Shown: one piece after another, positions 8,426 through 15,654 of the stretch | Numbering within the stretch: the first letter of the stretch is position 1 | Layout: each line of letters starts with the position of its first letter | From: Paenibacillus pasadenensis DSM 19293 | GTDB lineage: Bacteria; Bacillota; Bacilli; Paenibacillales; Paenibacillaceae | NCBI RefSeq assembly: GCF_000422485.1 | Contig: NZ_AULW01000058.1 | Coordinates: forward strand, 1-64,000 | DNA length: 64,000 bases | Direction of reading: 5' to 3' | Notes under the pieces: model-generated | What the model saw: the letters and a program-made list of their open reading frames with translations, nothing else | Told to the model about the DNA's origin: nothing | The model's database searches: none | Program-made: the position numbers and the translations under genes

Positions 8426-9544
8426 ATGGAGCAGAAGCAAATGCAATGGAACGCGGCGGTTCAGGGAGCGGCTGTTGAAAAGAGGAACCGCAGAAGGAGC
8501 CGCACGGCTGCCGCGCTCGCCACGGTGCTGTCGGCCGCGGTGCTGCTGACCGGATGCGGCGGCAACGAGGAGAAGAAGGCTGTCGCCGCCGGCAAGGACG
8601 GAGAGCCGGAGACGCTGGAGCTGAGGTACCAGGGCTCGGTCGGATCGGTGACGTTTCCGGAGCTGGCCGAGGATCTCGGCTATCTGGCCCCGGTCAAGCT
8701 CAAGTGGATCGGCAATACGACGAGCGGCCCGCAGGACATCCAGACGGCGGCGACGGGCCAGTCCGACTTCGGCGGAGCGTTCAACGGCGCGATCATCAAG
8801 CTGATCTCGGCGGGCGCGCCGATCCGCTCGGTCATCAGCTACTACGGCATGGACGAATTGACGTACAACGGGTATTTCGTGCTGGAGGACAGCCCGATCC
8901 GCAGCGCCCGCGATTTGATCGGCAAGAAGGTCGGCATGAATACGCTCGGCGCCCATGCTGAATTCGTGCTCAAGGAGTACCTGAAGCGCGGAGGGCTCAG
9001 CGACGACGAGATCAAGCAGGTGACGATCGTCGCGCTGCCGCCGGTCAATACAGAGCAGTCGCTGCGCGCGGGGCAGATCGATGTCGCCGTGCTTGGCGGC
9101 ATCCTGCGCGACCATGCGCTGGAGCGGGGCGGAGTGCGCAAGCTGTTCAGCGATTTCGAGCTGTTCGGGGCGCAGAGCGCAGGCACGATCGTTTTTACGA
9201 AAAAATTCATCGCAGACAATCCGAACACGGTGCGCAAATTCGTCGAAGGCACGTCCAAGGCGATCGAATGGGCGCGCACGCAGCCGAGGGAGACGGTCAT
9301 CCAGCGCGCTCAGGACATCGTGGCGAAGCGCGGCCGGGAGGAGAGCGGAGACAACCTGAAGTTCTGGAAATCGACGAGCGTCGCCGGCAAGGGCGGCACG
9401 ATCCGTCCGGAGGAGTTCGAGATCTGGCGCAAATGGCTGGAGGCGAGCGGCGACAAGAAGGCGGCCGGCGTGAAGCTCGAGGACCTGTACACGAACGAGT
9501 TCAATCCCTACGCGGAGGAAGACGAGAAGGACACCGGCAAGTAA
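8426..9544 (+). CDS. sulfonate/taurine-type ABC transporter substrate-binding lipoprotein
   Basis: 372 residues. A lipoprotein signal (basic RRRSR, hydrophobic stretch, lipobox LLTGC at about residues 39-43) anchors it to the outer face of the membrane. The mature part is a NMT1/SsuA-type periplasmic-binding fold, with GSVGSVTFPELAEDLGY early, a SGPQDIQTAATGQSDFG block lining the ligand cleft, and a VALPPVNTEQSLRAGQIDVAV segment near the hinge. Family members bind aliphatic sulfonates, taurine, nitrate or thiamine precursors; the monooxygenase downstream favours a sulfur source. The ATG at 8426 follows GAGAGGAG by 7 nt. It is first in an operon with the ATPase, permease and monooxygenase genes. 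Confidence 0.85.
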   Translation: MEQKQMQWNAAVQGAAVEKRNRRRSRTAAALATVLSAAVLLTGCGGNEEKKAVAAGKDGEPETLELRYQGSVGSVTFPELAEDLGYLAPVKLKWIGNTTSGPQDIQTAATGQSDFGGAFNGAIIKLISAGAPIRSVISYYGMDELTYNGYFVLEDSPIRSARDLIGKKVGMNTLGAHAEFVLKEYLKRGGLSDDEIKQVTIVALPPVNTEQSLRAGQIDVAVLGGILRDHALERGGVRKLFSDFELFGAQSAGTIVFTKKFIADNPNTVRKFVEGTSKAIEWARTQPRETVIQRAQDIVAKRGREESGDNLKFWKSTSVAGKGGTIRPEEFEIWRKWLEASGDKKAAGVKLEDLYTNEFNPYAEEDEKDTGK

Positions 9545-9571
9545 AACGGCCCAAGCCGAAAAAGGAGAGGG

Positions 9572-10597
9572 ATGCGGATGAGCGAACGGCGGGAAGACGG
9601 CAAGCGGGAGGCTCGGCAGGCGGAAGGGCAGGCGGAAGGGCAGGGCGAAGCGTCGGAAGCGGGAGCGAGAGGGGCGGCGGCGACAGCGGGACTGGACCGG
9701 GAAGCGGAGAGCCGAGGAGAGGAGAGCCGAGGAGCGAACGGAGCGTCCCCGACATCGGAACCGGTCCGGGAAGCGGCCAAGATCCGGTTTCAGGACGTGA
9801 CGAAAAAGTTTCTCGTGCGCGAAGGCAAGGAGGTCAAGGAGTTCACGGCCGTCGACGGGCTCGATCTGGACGTGCGGCCGGGCGAGTTCATGGCGGTCGT
9901 CGGGCCGAGCGGATGCGGCAAGTCGACGCTGCTCGACCTGCTCGCCGGCCTGTCCCGCCCGACCTCGGGGCAGATCCTGCTCGACGGGCGGCCGGTGACG
10001 GGACCGGGCATGGACCGCGGCATCGTCTTCCAGCAATATGCGCTGTTTCCGTGGCGGACCGCGCAGGCGAACATCGAGTTCGGCCTGGAGGCGAAAGGAA
10101 TCGGAGCCAGGGAGCGGCGCGAGCGGGCCCGTCACTATTTGGCCCTCGTCGGCTTGAGCGGCTTCGAGGGACGTTATCCGCATGAGCTGTCCGGCGGCAT
10201 GAAGCAGCGGGTGGCGATCGCGCGCAGCCTTGCCTTCGATCCGGAGGTGCTGCTCATGGATGAGCCGTTCGCGGCGCTCGACGCGCAGACGCGCGAGAGC
10301 CTGCAGGCGGAGCTGCTCCGCATCTGGGAGCAGACGGGCAAGACGATCCTGTTCATCACCCACGGGATTGACGAGGCGGTCTATCTCGGCCAGCGGGTCG
10401 CCGTCATGACGGCGCGGCCGGGGCGCATCAAGCGGATCGTCGACATCCCGCTCGGGCGGCGCTCCGAGGAGGAGGATACGCGCTCCGCGGCGGCGTTCGG
10501 CGAGCTGCGACACGAGATCTGGAGCGAGCTGCGCGAGGAGGTGCGGCTCTCGCAGTCGCAGGACGGCGCGCCGACGGAGGAGCGCGCCGCCAGGTAG
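9572..10597 (+). CDS. ABC transporter ATP-binding protein, SsuB/TauB type
   Basis: 341 residues. The ATPase domain spans residues 70-300: Walker A GPSGCGKST, Q-loop FQQYALFPW, signature LSGGMKQR, Walker B VLLMDEPFAALD, and the H-loop FITHGIDEA. It powers import with the permease encoded downstream. Odd feature: the first 65 residues are a low-complexity Gly/Glu/Ala/Arg stretch not usual in the family. ATGs at 9572 and 9578 are both in frame behind AAAGGAGAGG; 4- or 10-nt spacing leaves the exact start open, but neither choice removes the extension. Confidence 0.87.
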   Translation: MRMSERREDGKREARQAEGQAEGQGEASEAGARGAAATAGLDREAESRGEESRGANGASPTSEPVREAAKIRFQDVTKKFLVREGKEVKEFTAVDGLDLDVRPGEFMAVVGPSGCGKSTLLDLLAGLSRPTSGQILLDGRPVTGPGMDRGIVFQQYALFPWRTAQANIEFGLEAKGIGARERRERARHYLALVGLSGFEGRYPHELSGGMKQRVAIARSLAFDPEVLLMDEPFAALDAQTRESLQAELLRIWEQTGKTILFITHGIDEAVYLGQRVAVMTARPGRIKRIVDIPLGRRSEEEDTRSAAAFGELRHEIWSELREEVRLSQSQDGAPTEERAAR

Positions 10598-10624
10598 CCT
10601 CCGGCGGCCGAGTGCCGGAGGCTT
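10596..10624 (+). terminator. strong hairpin between the ATPase and permease genes
   Basis: A perfect 10-bp stem AGCCTCCGGC / GCCGGAGGCT with an 8-nt loop begins at the ATPase stop codon. Only two T follow, so it is more likely an mRNA-stabilising or partial-termination element that sets unequal expression within the operon. Confidence 0.5.
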
Positions 10625-10719
10625 GCCCAGAGCGGATTTTCGGGCGGACCGGCTGACGGAGGAGCGGATAAGGGCGCGGACCGCTGCGGACGCGCCGACA
10701 AGCGAAGGGAGCGATGGCA

Positions 10720-11733
10720 ATGAGCGTGAACAAAGCGGCGGCAAGAAGCATCCCGTCCCGGGCTGCGACAGCGCCGGAAGGCGCTGCGGCTGCGGGCCGG
10801 GAGACGGCCGGGGCCGGACGCGCCGCTGCGGCGGATCGGCCTGCGGCCGAGAGGCTGGAGGCGAGCCGGAGGGGCGGGAGCAGAGCAGCGGCGACGGCCG
10901 AAAAGGCCGCGGCTGCGGTCGGAGCGTCCCGGCCTGCGGCGGCGCGGCGGGCGTCCGCATGGACGATCGGCAAGGCGGTGGCAAAGGCGCTGCGGGGCTC
11001 GGCGGCGATCGCCGCGCTGGCTCTCGTCTGGGAGACGGCTCCCCGCCTCGGTCTGGTGGATGCGACGTTCCTGCCTCCGCTGTCGGAGGTGCTGAGGGCG
11101 TGGGGAGAGCTGGCCGTCTCCGGCTCGCTGCTGGAAAACTTCCAGGCGAGCATCGTCCGGTCGGTCAGCGGGCTGCTGCTGGCGGTCGCGATCGCGATCC
11201 CGCTCGGGCTGGCGATCGGCTACTCGCGGACGGCGGCGCTGCTGCTCGGGCCGGTGCTGGAGCTGTTCCGCAACACGGCGGCGCTGGCGTTGCTGCCTGT
11301 ATTCATCTTGATCCTCGGCATCGGAGAAACGTCGAAGATCTCGATCGTGCTGTTCGCCTGCACCTGGCCGATCCTGCTCAATACGGTGAGCGGCGTGCGC
11401 GGCGTCGATCCGCTGCTCGTCAAGTCGGCGCGCTCGCTCGGGCTACCGCCGTTCCAGCTGTTCTGGAAGGTCATCCTGCCGGCATCGCTGCCGTCGGTGT
11501 TCACGGGCATCCGGCTGGCGGGCGCCTCGTCGATTCTCGTGCTGATCGCCGCCGAGATGGTCGGGGCCAAGGCCGGGCTCGGCTACCTGATCAACTATAC
11601 GCAGTACAACTTTCAGATTCCGGAGATGTACGCCGGCATCCTGACCATTTCCGCGCTCGGGCTGCTCATCAACCACGGGCTCGTGCTGCTGGAGCGCCGC
11701 TTCTCCGGCTGGAAGGCGAATGCCGAGCGCTGA
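10720..11733 (+). CDS. ABC transporter permease, SsuC/TauC type
   Basis: About 337 residues of a binding-protein-dependent inner-membrane permease. The conserved domain begins near residue 85 and carries about six membrane segments. The EAA loop that docks to the ATPase is visible as KSARSLGLPPFQLFWKVILPASLPSVFTGIR. An Ala/Arg/Gly-rich N-terminal tail of about 80 residues precedes the first membrane helix and is unusual. The ATG at 10720 is preferred over 10714 because AAGGGAG is then 8 nt away instead of 2. It sits 122 nt after the ATPase gene, past a strong hairpin. Confidence 0.85.
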   Translation: MSVNKAAARSIPSRAATAPEGAAAAGRETAGAGRAAAADRPAAERLEASRRGGSRAAATAEKAAAAVGASRPAAARRASAWTIGKAVAKALRGSAAIAALALVWETAPRLGLVDATFLPPLSEVLRAWGELAVSGSLLENFQASIVRSVSGLLLAVAIAIPLGLAIGYSRTAALLLGPVLELFRNTAALALLPVFILILGIGETSKISIVLFACTWPILLNTVSGVRGVDPLLVKSARSLGLPPFQLFWKVILPASLPSVFTGIRLAGASSILVLIAAEMVGAKAGLGYLINYTQYNFQIPEMYAGILTISALGLLINHGLVLLERRFSGWKANAER

Positions 11734-11800
11734 ATAAGCGGACGGGATGGACGGCCGGCGCGTCGTCATGCAAGCCATCGAACGAGGAGGAACGATAGAT

Positions 11801-13165
11801 ATGGCAAGAAAAGAAAAGCTGCGCCTCGGCGCATTCCTGATGATTCCGGGTCATCATGTCGCTTCGTGGAGATACGAGCACAGCAACGCCGAGGGCGTGC
11901 TGGACTACGGCTTCTACCGGCAGGCGGCGAAGACGGCGGAGCGCGGCAAGTTCGACATGGTGTTCCTGGCCGATGGCTATGCCGTCCACGAGCGCTTCCC
12001 GCAGGCGCTGGAGCAGGCGGTGCAGGTGCGGCTGGAGCCGCTGACGCTGCTGTCGGCGCTGGCCGCGGACACGGAGCGGATCGGGCTGGCCGGCACCGTG
12101 TCGACGACGTACAACGAGCCTTTTCACGTCGCGCGCAAGTTCGCCTCGCTCGACTACATCAGCCGCGGGCGGGCCGCCTGGAACGTGGTGACGAGCAATA
12201 CCGAGGACGAGGCGCGCAACTTCAGCCGCGACAAGCATCTGCTGCATGAGCTGCGCTACGAGCGGGCCGAGGAATTCGTCGACGTCGTGCGCCGGCTGTG
12301 GGACGGCTGGGAGGACGGCGCGCTGCTGGCGGACAAGGAAGGAGCGCGCTTCGCCGACCGCTCGAAAATCCACCGGACCGACCATCAGGGCAAGTGGTTC
12401 CAGGTGCAGGGACCGCTCAACGTCGCCCGTCCGCCGCAGGGCCATCCGGTCGTCATCCAGGCCGGCGCCTCGGAGCCGGGCAAGGAGCTGGCCGCCCGCA
12501 CGGCGGAGGTCATCTTCACCGCTTGGCAGACGCTGGAGGAGGCGCAGGCGTTCTACCGCGACGTGAAGGGCCGGCTCGCCCGCTACGGCCGGCAGCCGGC
12601 GGATTTGAAGATCATGCCGGGCGTCTTTCCGATCATCGGACGTACGGAGGAGGAGGCGCGCGAGAAAAAGGCCCGGTTCGAGGAGCTGATTCCGGTCGAG
12701 GCCGGCGTCGCGCTGCTGTCGGGGCTGATCAGCTTCGACCTGAGCCCGTACCCGGTCGACGGGCCGCTGCCGGAGCTGCCGCAGCTGGAGCAGGTGAACG
12801 GCGGCAAGAGCCGCTTCCTGCTGCTCAAGGATATCGCCGACCGCGACGGGCTGACGATCCGCCAGCTGTACCAGCGCATCGCCGGGGCGCGCGGCCATCG
12901 CGAGATTCTCGGCACGCCGGCGCAGATCGCCGACCAGCTGCAGGAATGGTTCGAGAACGAGGCGGCGGACGGCTTCAACATCATGCCTCCTTACCTGCCG
13001 GGCGGGCTGGAGGACTTCGTCGACCTCGTCGTGCCGGAGCTGCAGCGGCGCGGCCTGTTCCGGACGGAATACGAAGGCGAGACGCTGCGCGACCGCCTCG
13101 GCCTGCGGCGTCCGGACAACAGCTTCGCCGTCAAGTCGGCCGGCAGCAGCGCGAGCGCCGGCTGA
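11801..13165 (+). CDS. LLM-class flavin-dependent monooxygenase, NtaA/SnaA/DszA type
   Basis: 454 residues, the normal length of the NtaA/SnaA/DszA branch of the luciferase-like TIM-barrel family. These enzymes use reduced FMN from a partner reductase to oxidise substrates such as nitrilotriacetate or organosulfur compounds. Family features: the N-terminal LGAFLMIPGHHVASWR, the FMN-contact region RAAWNVVTSN, and the late DGFNIMPPYLPGGLEDF block. The ATG at 11801 follows GAGGAGG. As last gene of a sulfonate-type transporter operon it probably desulfonates or cleaves the imported compound, taking the place of SsuD, which belongs to a different LLM subgroup. No flavin reductase gene is in the window. 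Confidence 0.87.
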   Translation: MARKEKLRLGAFLMIPGHHVASWRYEHSNAEGVLDYGFYRQAAKTAERGKFDMVFLADGYAVHERFPQALEQAVQVRLEPLTLLSALAADTERIGLAGTVSTTYNEPFHVARKFASLDYISRGRAAWNVVTSNTEDEARNFSRDKHLLHELRYERAEEFVDVVRRLWDGWEDGALLADKEGARFADRSKIHRTDHQGKWFQVQGPLNVARPPQGHPVVIQAGASEPGKELAARTAEVIFTAWQTLEEAQAFYRDVKGRLARYGRQPADLKIMPGVFPIIGRTEEEAREKKARFEELIPVEAGVALLSGLISFDLSPYPVDGPLPELPQLEQVNGGKSRFLLLKDIADRDGLTIRQLYQRIAGARGHREILGTPAQIADQLQEWFENEAADGFNIMPPYLPGGLEDFVDLVVPELQRRGLFRTEYEGETLRDRLGLRRPDNSFAVKSAGSSASAG

Positions 13166-13180
13166 GGCGAGCTGGCTTGC

Positions 13181-13226
13181 GGCCGGCTGGAGGGCCCCTG
13201 AAGGGGAGCTCTCCAGCCGGCCTTTT
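13181..13226 (+). terminator. terminator of the sulfonate operon
   Basis: A perfect 12-bp stem GGCCGGCTGGAG / CTCCAGCCGGCC with an inner CCCCTGAAGGGG hairpin, then TTTT. It lies 15 nt after the monooxygenase stop. Confidence 0.85.
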
Positions 13227-13270
13227 GGCGTGCGCTGCTGCTGGTCCAGCCCAGTCCAGCCCGCAGCCCG

Positions 13271-13330
13271 GCCAGCGTCGACCTGCATCGGCCAGCGTCG
13301 ACCTGCATCGGCCGGCGTCGGCCAGCGTCG
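13271..13330. repeat. short tandem repeat, 20-bp unit
   Basis: The unit GCCAGCGTCGACCTGCATCG occurs twice head to tail (13271-13290 and 13291-13310) and is followed by two half units, GCCGGCGTCG and GCCAGCGTCG (13311-13330). It lies between the sulfonate operon terminator and the convergent small gene, in DNA with no convincing coding frame. Confidence 0.9.
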
Positions 13331-13392
13331 GGCGGCGGCTGACGGAAGCAGGCGCTGGTCGAGGCGCACGCCAAAGGGCCGATGAGGGCGCC

Positions 13393-13551
13393 TCAGCCCG
13401 GCAGCCACAGCGGAGAAAGGGCTCCAAGCAGCTGCGCGGCGGCGACGGCGGCCCAGAGCAGGCCGGCCGCGAGCGGACGGCGCCGGCTGCGCAGCTGCAG
13501 CGCCGCGCCGATCCCGAGCAGGATGGCGGAGAAGAGCAGAAAAGCTTGCAT
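13393..13551 (-). CDS. small two-helix membrane protein, unknown function
   Basis: 52 residues, beginning MQAFLLFSAILLGIGAAL and ending LWLPG. Two hydrophobic segments (about residues 2-18 and 27-44) flank a short basic loop LRSRRRP, so the protein should be a membrane hairpin. On the minus strand GGGAGG lies 9 nt before the ATG, an excellent ribosome site, and the frame is uninterrupted. It lies just downstream of the kinase gene, whose terminator stem contains this ribosome site. I recognise no family; a small regulator or partner of the kinase is possible but unproven. Confidence 0.6.
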   Translation of the reverse strand: MQAFLLFSAILLGIGAALQLRSRRRPLAAGLLWAAVAAAQLLGALSPLWLPG

Positions 13552-13560
13552 GCAGAAAAC

Positions 13561-13620
13561 CTCCCGTCAAGAAGCGTCGATAGATCCAGTCTAATCGGCG
13601 CTTCTTAACGGGAGGCTTTT
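13561..13620. terminator. long inverted repeat after the two-component operon
   Basis: The arms CTCCCGTCAAGAAGCG (13561-13576) and CGCTTCTTAACGGGAG (13599-13614) form a 16-bp stem with one mismatch around a 22-nt loop. T-runs occur on both strands (CTTTT after it on plus, TTTTC on minus), so it can terminate the minus-strand kinase transcript. Its minus-strand 3' arm contains the ribosome site of the 52-residue gene. Confidence 0.75.
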
Positions 13621-13638
13621 GAAGTTCTTAGGAAATTC

Positions 13639-14811
13639 TTAAAGCGGCAGGCGCACGATGAATTCGGTCCGGCGCTTCGAGCTGGCGGCCTCGATGACGC
13701 CGCCGTGCAGGTCGACGATGCTTTTGACGATGGCGAGGCCGAGGCCGCTGCCCCCGGTCTGGCGCGAGCGGGAGGCGTCGACGCGATAGAAGCGGTCGAA
13801 CAGCCGCGGCAGATGGCTCGGCGGGATCGGCTCTCCGTAATTGCGGAAGACGACCTCGGCCATCAGCGCTGCGGTTTCGTTCGGCATCGCCGCCTGGTCC
13901 GCCGCTGCGTCAGCTTCTTCTTCATCCGGCGAAGCCGATCCGGCTGCCGGACGTACATAAATATCGACTGCGCCGCCGGAGGCTCCGTAGCGGATGGCGT
14001 TGGTCAGCAGATTTTCGAATACGCGCAGCAGCAGCTCCGGATCGGCCTGGACGAGCAGCGGCTGTCCGGACGGATGGACCCGGCAGGCCATGCCGGCTTC
14101 CTCCAGCAGCGGCTCGTACTCGTCGGCGAGCTGGCGCAGGAACGGATTCAAGTCGACCGGCTCCGCCTGCAGCGGCATCGACCCGCCCGCGACGCGCGTG
14201 TACTCGAACAGGTCGTCGATGAGCTTGCGCAGCACGAGCGCCTTGTCGTAGGCGATGTCGACGTACTGGCGCAGCTCCAGCTCGTCGCGGTAGCGGTCTT
14301 TCTGGATATATTCGAGAAAGCCGAGGATCGACGTGAGCGGCGTGCGCAGGTCGTGCGAGACGCCGGTGATGAGGTCGTTCTTGGCCTGCGCGGCCGACCG
14401 CTCCTCCTGCTGGGCGATGGCGAGCCGGCGAGCCATCTCGTTGACGCTGCGGGAGACGGCCCCGAGCTCGTCGGCGCTGTCGTCCTCGATGCGATGCGCC
14501 AGGTCGCCGCCGGCGATCTGCTGCAGCCCGTCCGTGATGGCGTCGAACCGCTGCAGGAAGCGGCGCGACATCCAGAAGAACAGGCCGAGGAACAGCGCCG
14601 TTCCGGCGGCGAGCATGATCGGCAAGGATCCGATGCCGTTGATGGCGGCGACGAGCAGGCGGGTAATGGGAAAGGAGCGGCTCGGGTTGTAGCGCAGCAG
14701 CAGCTCCGAGAGGAAATAGCCGAGCCAGACGAGCGCGGCCATCGCCGCCAGGCTGAGCGCGAAGCGCAGCAGCAGCTTCCACAGGAACGTCTGCAGCATG
14801 CGGGTCATCAT
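13639..14811 (-). CDS. sensor histidine kinase (two-component system)
   Basis: 390 residues. Two membrane helices (about 14-37 and 60-80) bracket a short outside loop of about 22 residues, so it has no large sensor domain and may sense within the membrane or through a partner. A HAMP linker (81-135) leads to HisKA with the phosphorylated histidine H153 in SHDLRTPL. The HATPase domain has the N-box NLLTNAIRYG and the G-box GGSGLGLAIVKSI. An acidic insert (DEEEADAAAD) in the ATPase domain is probably a surface loop. The layout resembles VanS-like Bacillales kinases. The start overlaps the regulator stop by four bases (ATGA). Confidence 0.92.
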   Translation of the reverse strand: MMTRMLQTFLWKLLLRFALSLAAMAALVWLGYFLSELLLRYNPSRSFPITRLLVAAINGIGSLPIMLAAGTALFLGLFFWMSRRFLQRFDAITDGLQQIAGGDLAHRIEDDSADELGAVSRSVNEMARRLAIAQQEERSAAQAKNDLITGVSHDLRTPLTSILGFLEYIQKDRYRDELELRQYVDIAYDKALVLRKLIDDLFEYTRVAGGSMPLQAEPVDLNPFLRQLADEYEPLLEEAGMACRVHPSGQPLLVQADPELLLRVFENLLTNAIRYGASGGAVDIYVRPAAGSASPDEEEADAAADQAAMPNETAALMAEVVFRNYGEPIPPSHLPRLFDRFYRVDASRSRQTGGSGLGLAIVKSIVDLHGGVIEAASSKRRTEFIVRLPL

Positions 14812-15524
14812 CGGCCGAGCTTCTCCAGCTTGTAGCCGACGCCCCAGACGGTCTTGATGTAGCGCGGCTGCCTCGGGTCCGCCTCGATCTTCTCGCGCAG
14901 CTTGCGGATATGCACCATGACGGTGTTGGCCGACTCGTAGAACGGCTCCTGCCAGACGAGCTCGTACAGCTGCTCCATGCTGTAGACGCGGCCGGGGTGG
15001 CGCAGCAGCAGCTCCAGGATGCCGAACTCGCGCGGAGTGAGGCGGATCTCCTCGTCCTCGACGGTCACCTCGCGCGTCATCGTGTCGAGCGCGATGCCGT
15101 CATGGCGGAGCACCGTAGACGGCTGCGCCGCGGCGCCGGTCTCCGCCGGACGGAGCGCGGCATAGCGCCGCAGCTGGCTCTTGATGCGCGCGACGAGCTC
15201 GAGCGGGCTGAACGGCTTGGTCACATAGTCGTCGGCGCCGACGCTCAGGCCGTGGATCTTGTCGATCTCCTCGCTTTTGGCCGACAGGAAGATGATCGGC
15301 ATCTGGCGGCGCTCGCGGATCGCGAGGCAGATCTCGATGCCGCTCGCGCCGGGCATCATGATGTCGAGCACGACGAGATCGACCGGCTCGCGCTCGATGA
15401 TCGCCAGCGCCTCCTCCCCGCTTGAGGCGGTCCGCAGGCGCACCTTTTCCGATTGGAGATAGAGGCTGATGAGCTTGATGATCTCGGCTTCGTCGTCGAT
15501 GATCAGCACCGTCTGCTCGTTCAT
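14808..15524 (-). CDS. OmpR/PhoB-family response regulator
   Basis: 238 residues. The receiver domain (1-120) has the acidic pair D10/D11, phospho-acceptor D54 in VVLDIMMPG, and K103 in VTKPF. The C-terminal winged-helix domain (about 140-236) includes LTPREFGILELL and the recognition region ANTVMVHIRKLREKI. It is transcribed first, ahead of the kinase, and divergently from radA. AAAGGAAG lies 10 nt before the ATG. Targets are unknown; the sulfonate operon and the small membrane gene are the nearest candidates. Confidence 0.93.
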   Translation of the reverse strand: MNEQTVLIIDDEAEIIKLISLYLQSEKVRLRTASSGEEALAIIEREPVDLVVLDIMMPGASGIEICLAIRERRQMPIIFLSAKSEEIDKIHGLSVGADDYVTKPFSPLELVARIKSQLRRYAALRPAETGAAAQPSTVLRHDGIALDTMTREVTVEDEEIRLTPREFGILELLLRHPGRVYSMEQLYELVWQEPFYESANTVMVHIRKLREKIEADPRQPRYIKTVWGVGYKLEKLGR

Positions 15525-15591
15525 AGGCGTTCGACTTCCTTTCGATCGGCCGCCTTTTCCGCGGCTCGATCAGCTTTTTTGCCCGTTCGCC

Positions 15592-15620
15592 TTTATGGAA
15601 GGGGCTTGAAATGGTAAACT
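15592..15620 (+). promoter_or_regulatory. possible extended -10 promoter of radA
   Basis: TGGTAAACT (15612-15620) is an extended -10 element with a weak -35 TTTATG 17 bp upstream. It lies in the divergent region between the response regulator and radA. A dedicated promoter is needed because radA is detached from the clpC operon here. Confidence 0.35.
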
Positions 15621-15654
15621 TTGAAGGATACGTCATACGTTCAAGGAGCCTGAT

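Noticed and set aside
13271-13330. CRISPR array
   Set aside because: The units are directly adjacent with no spacers and only two full copies; no cas genes are near.
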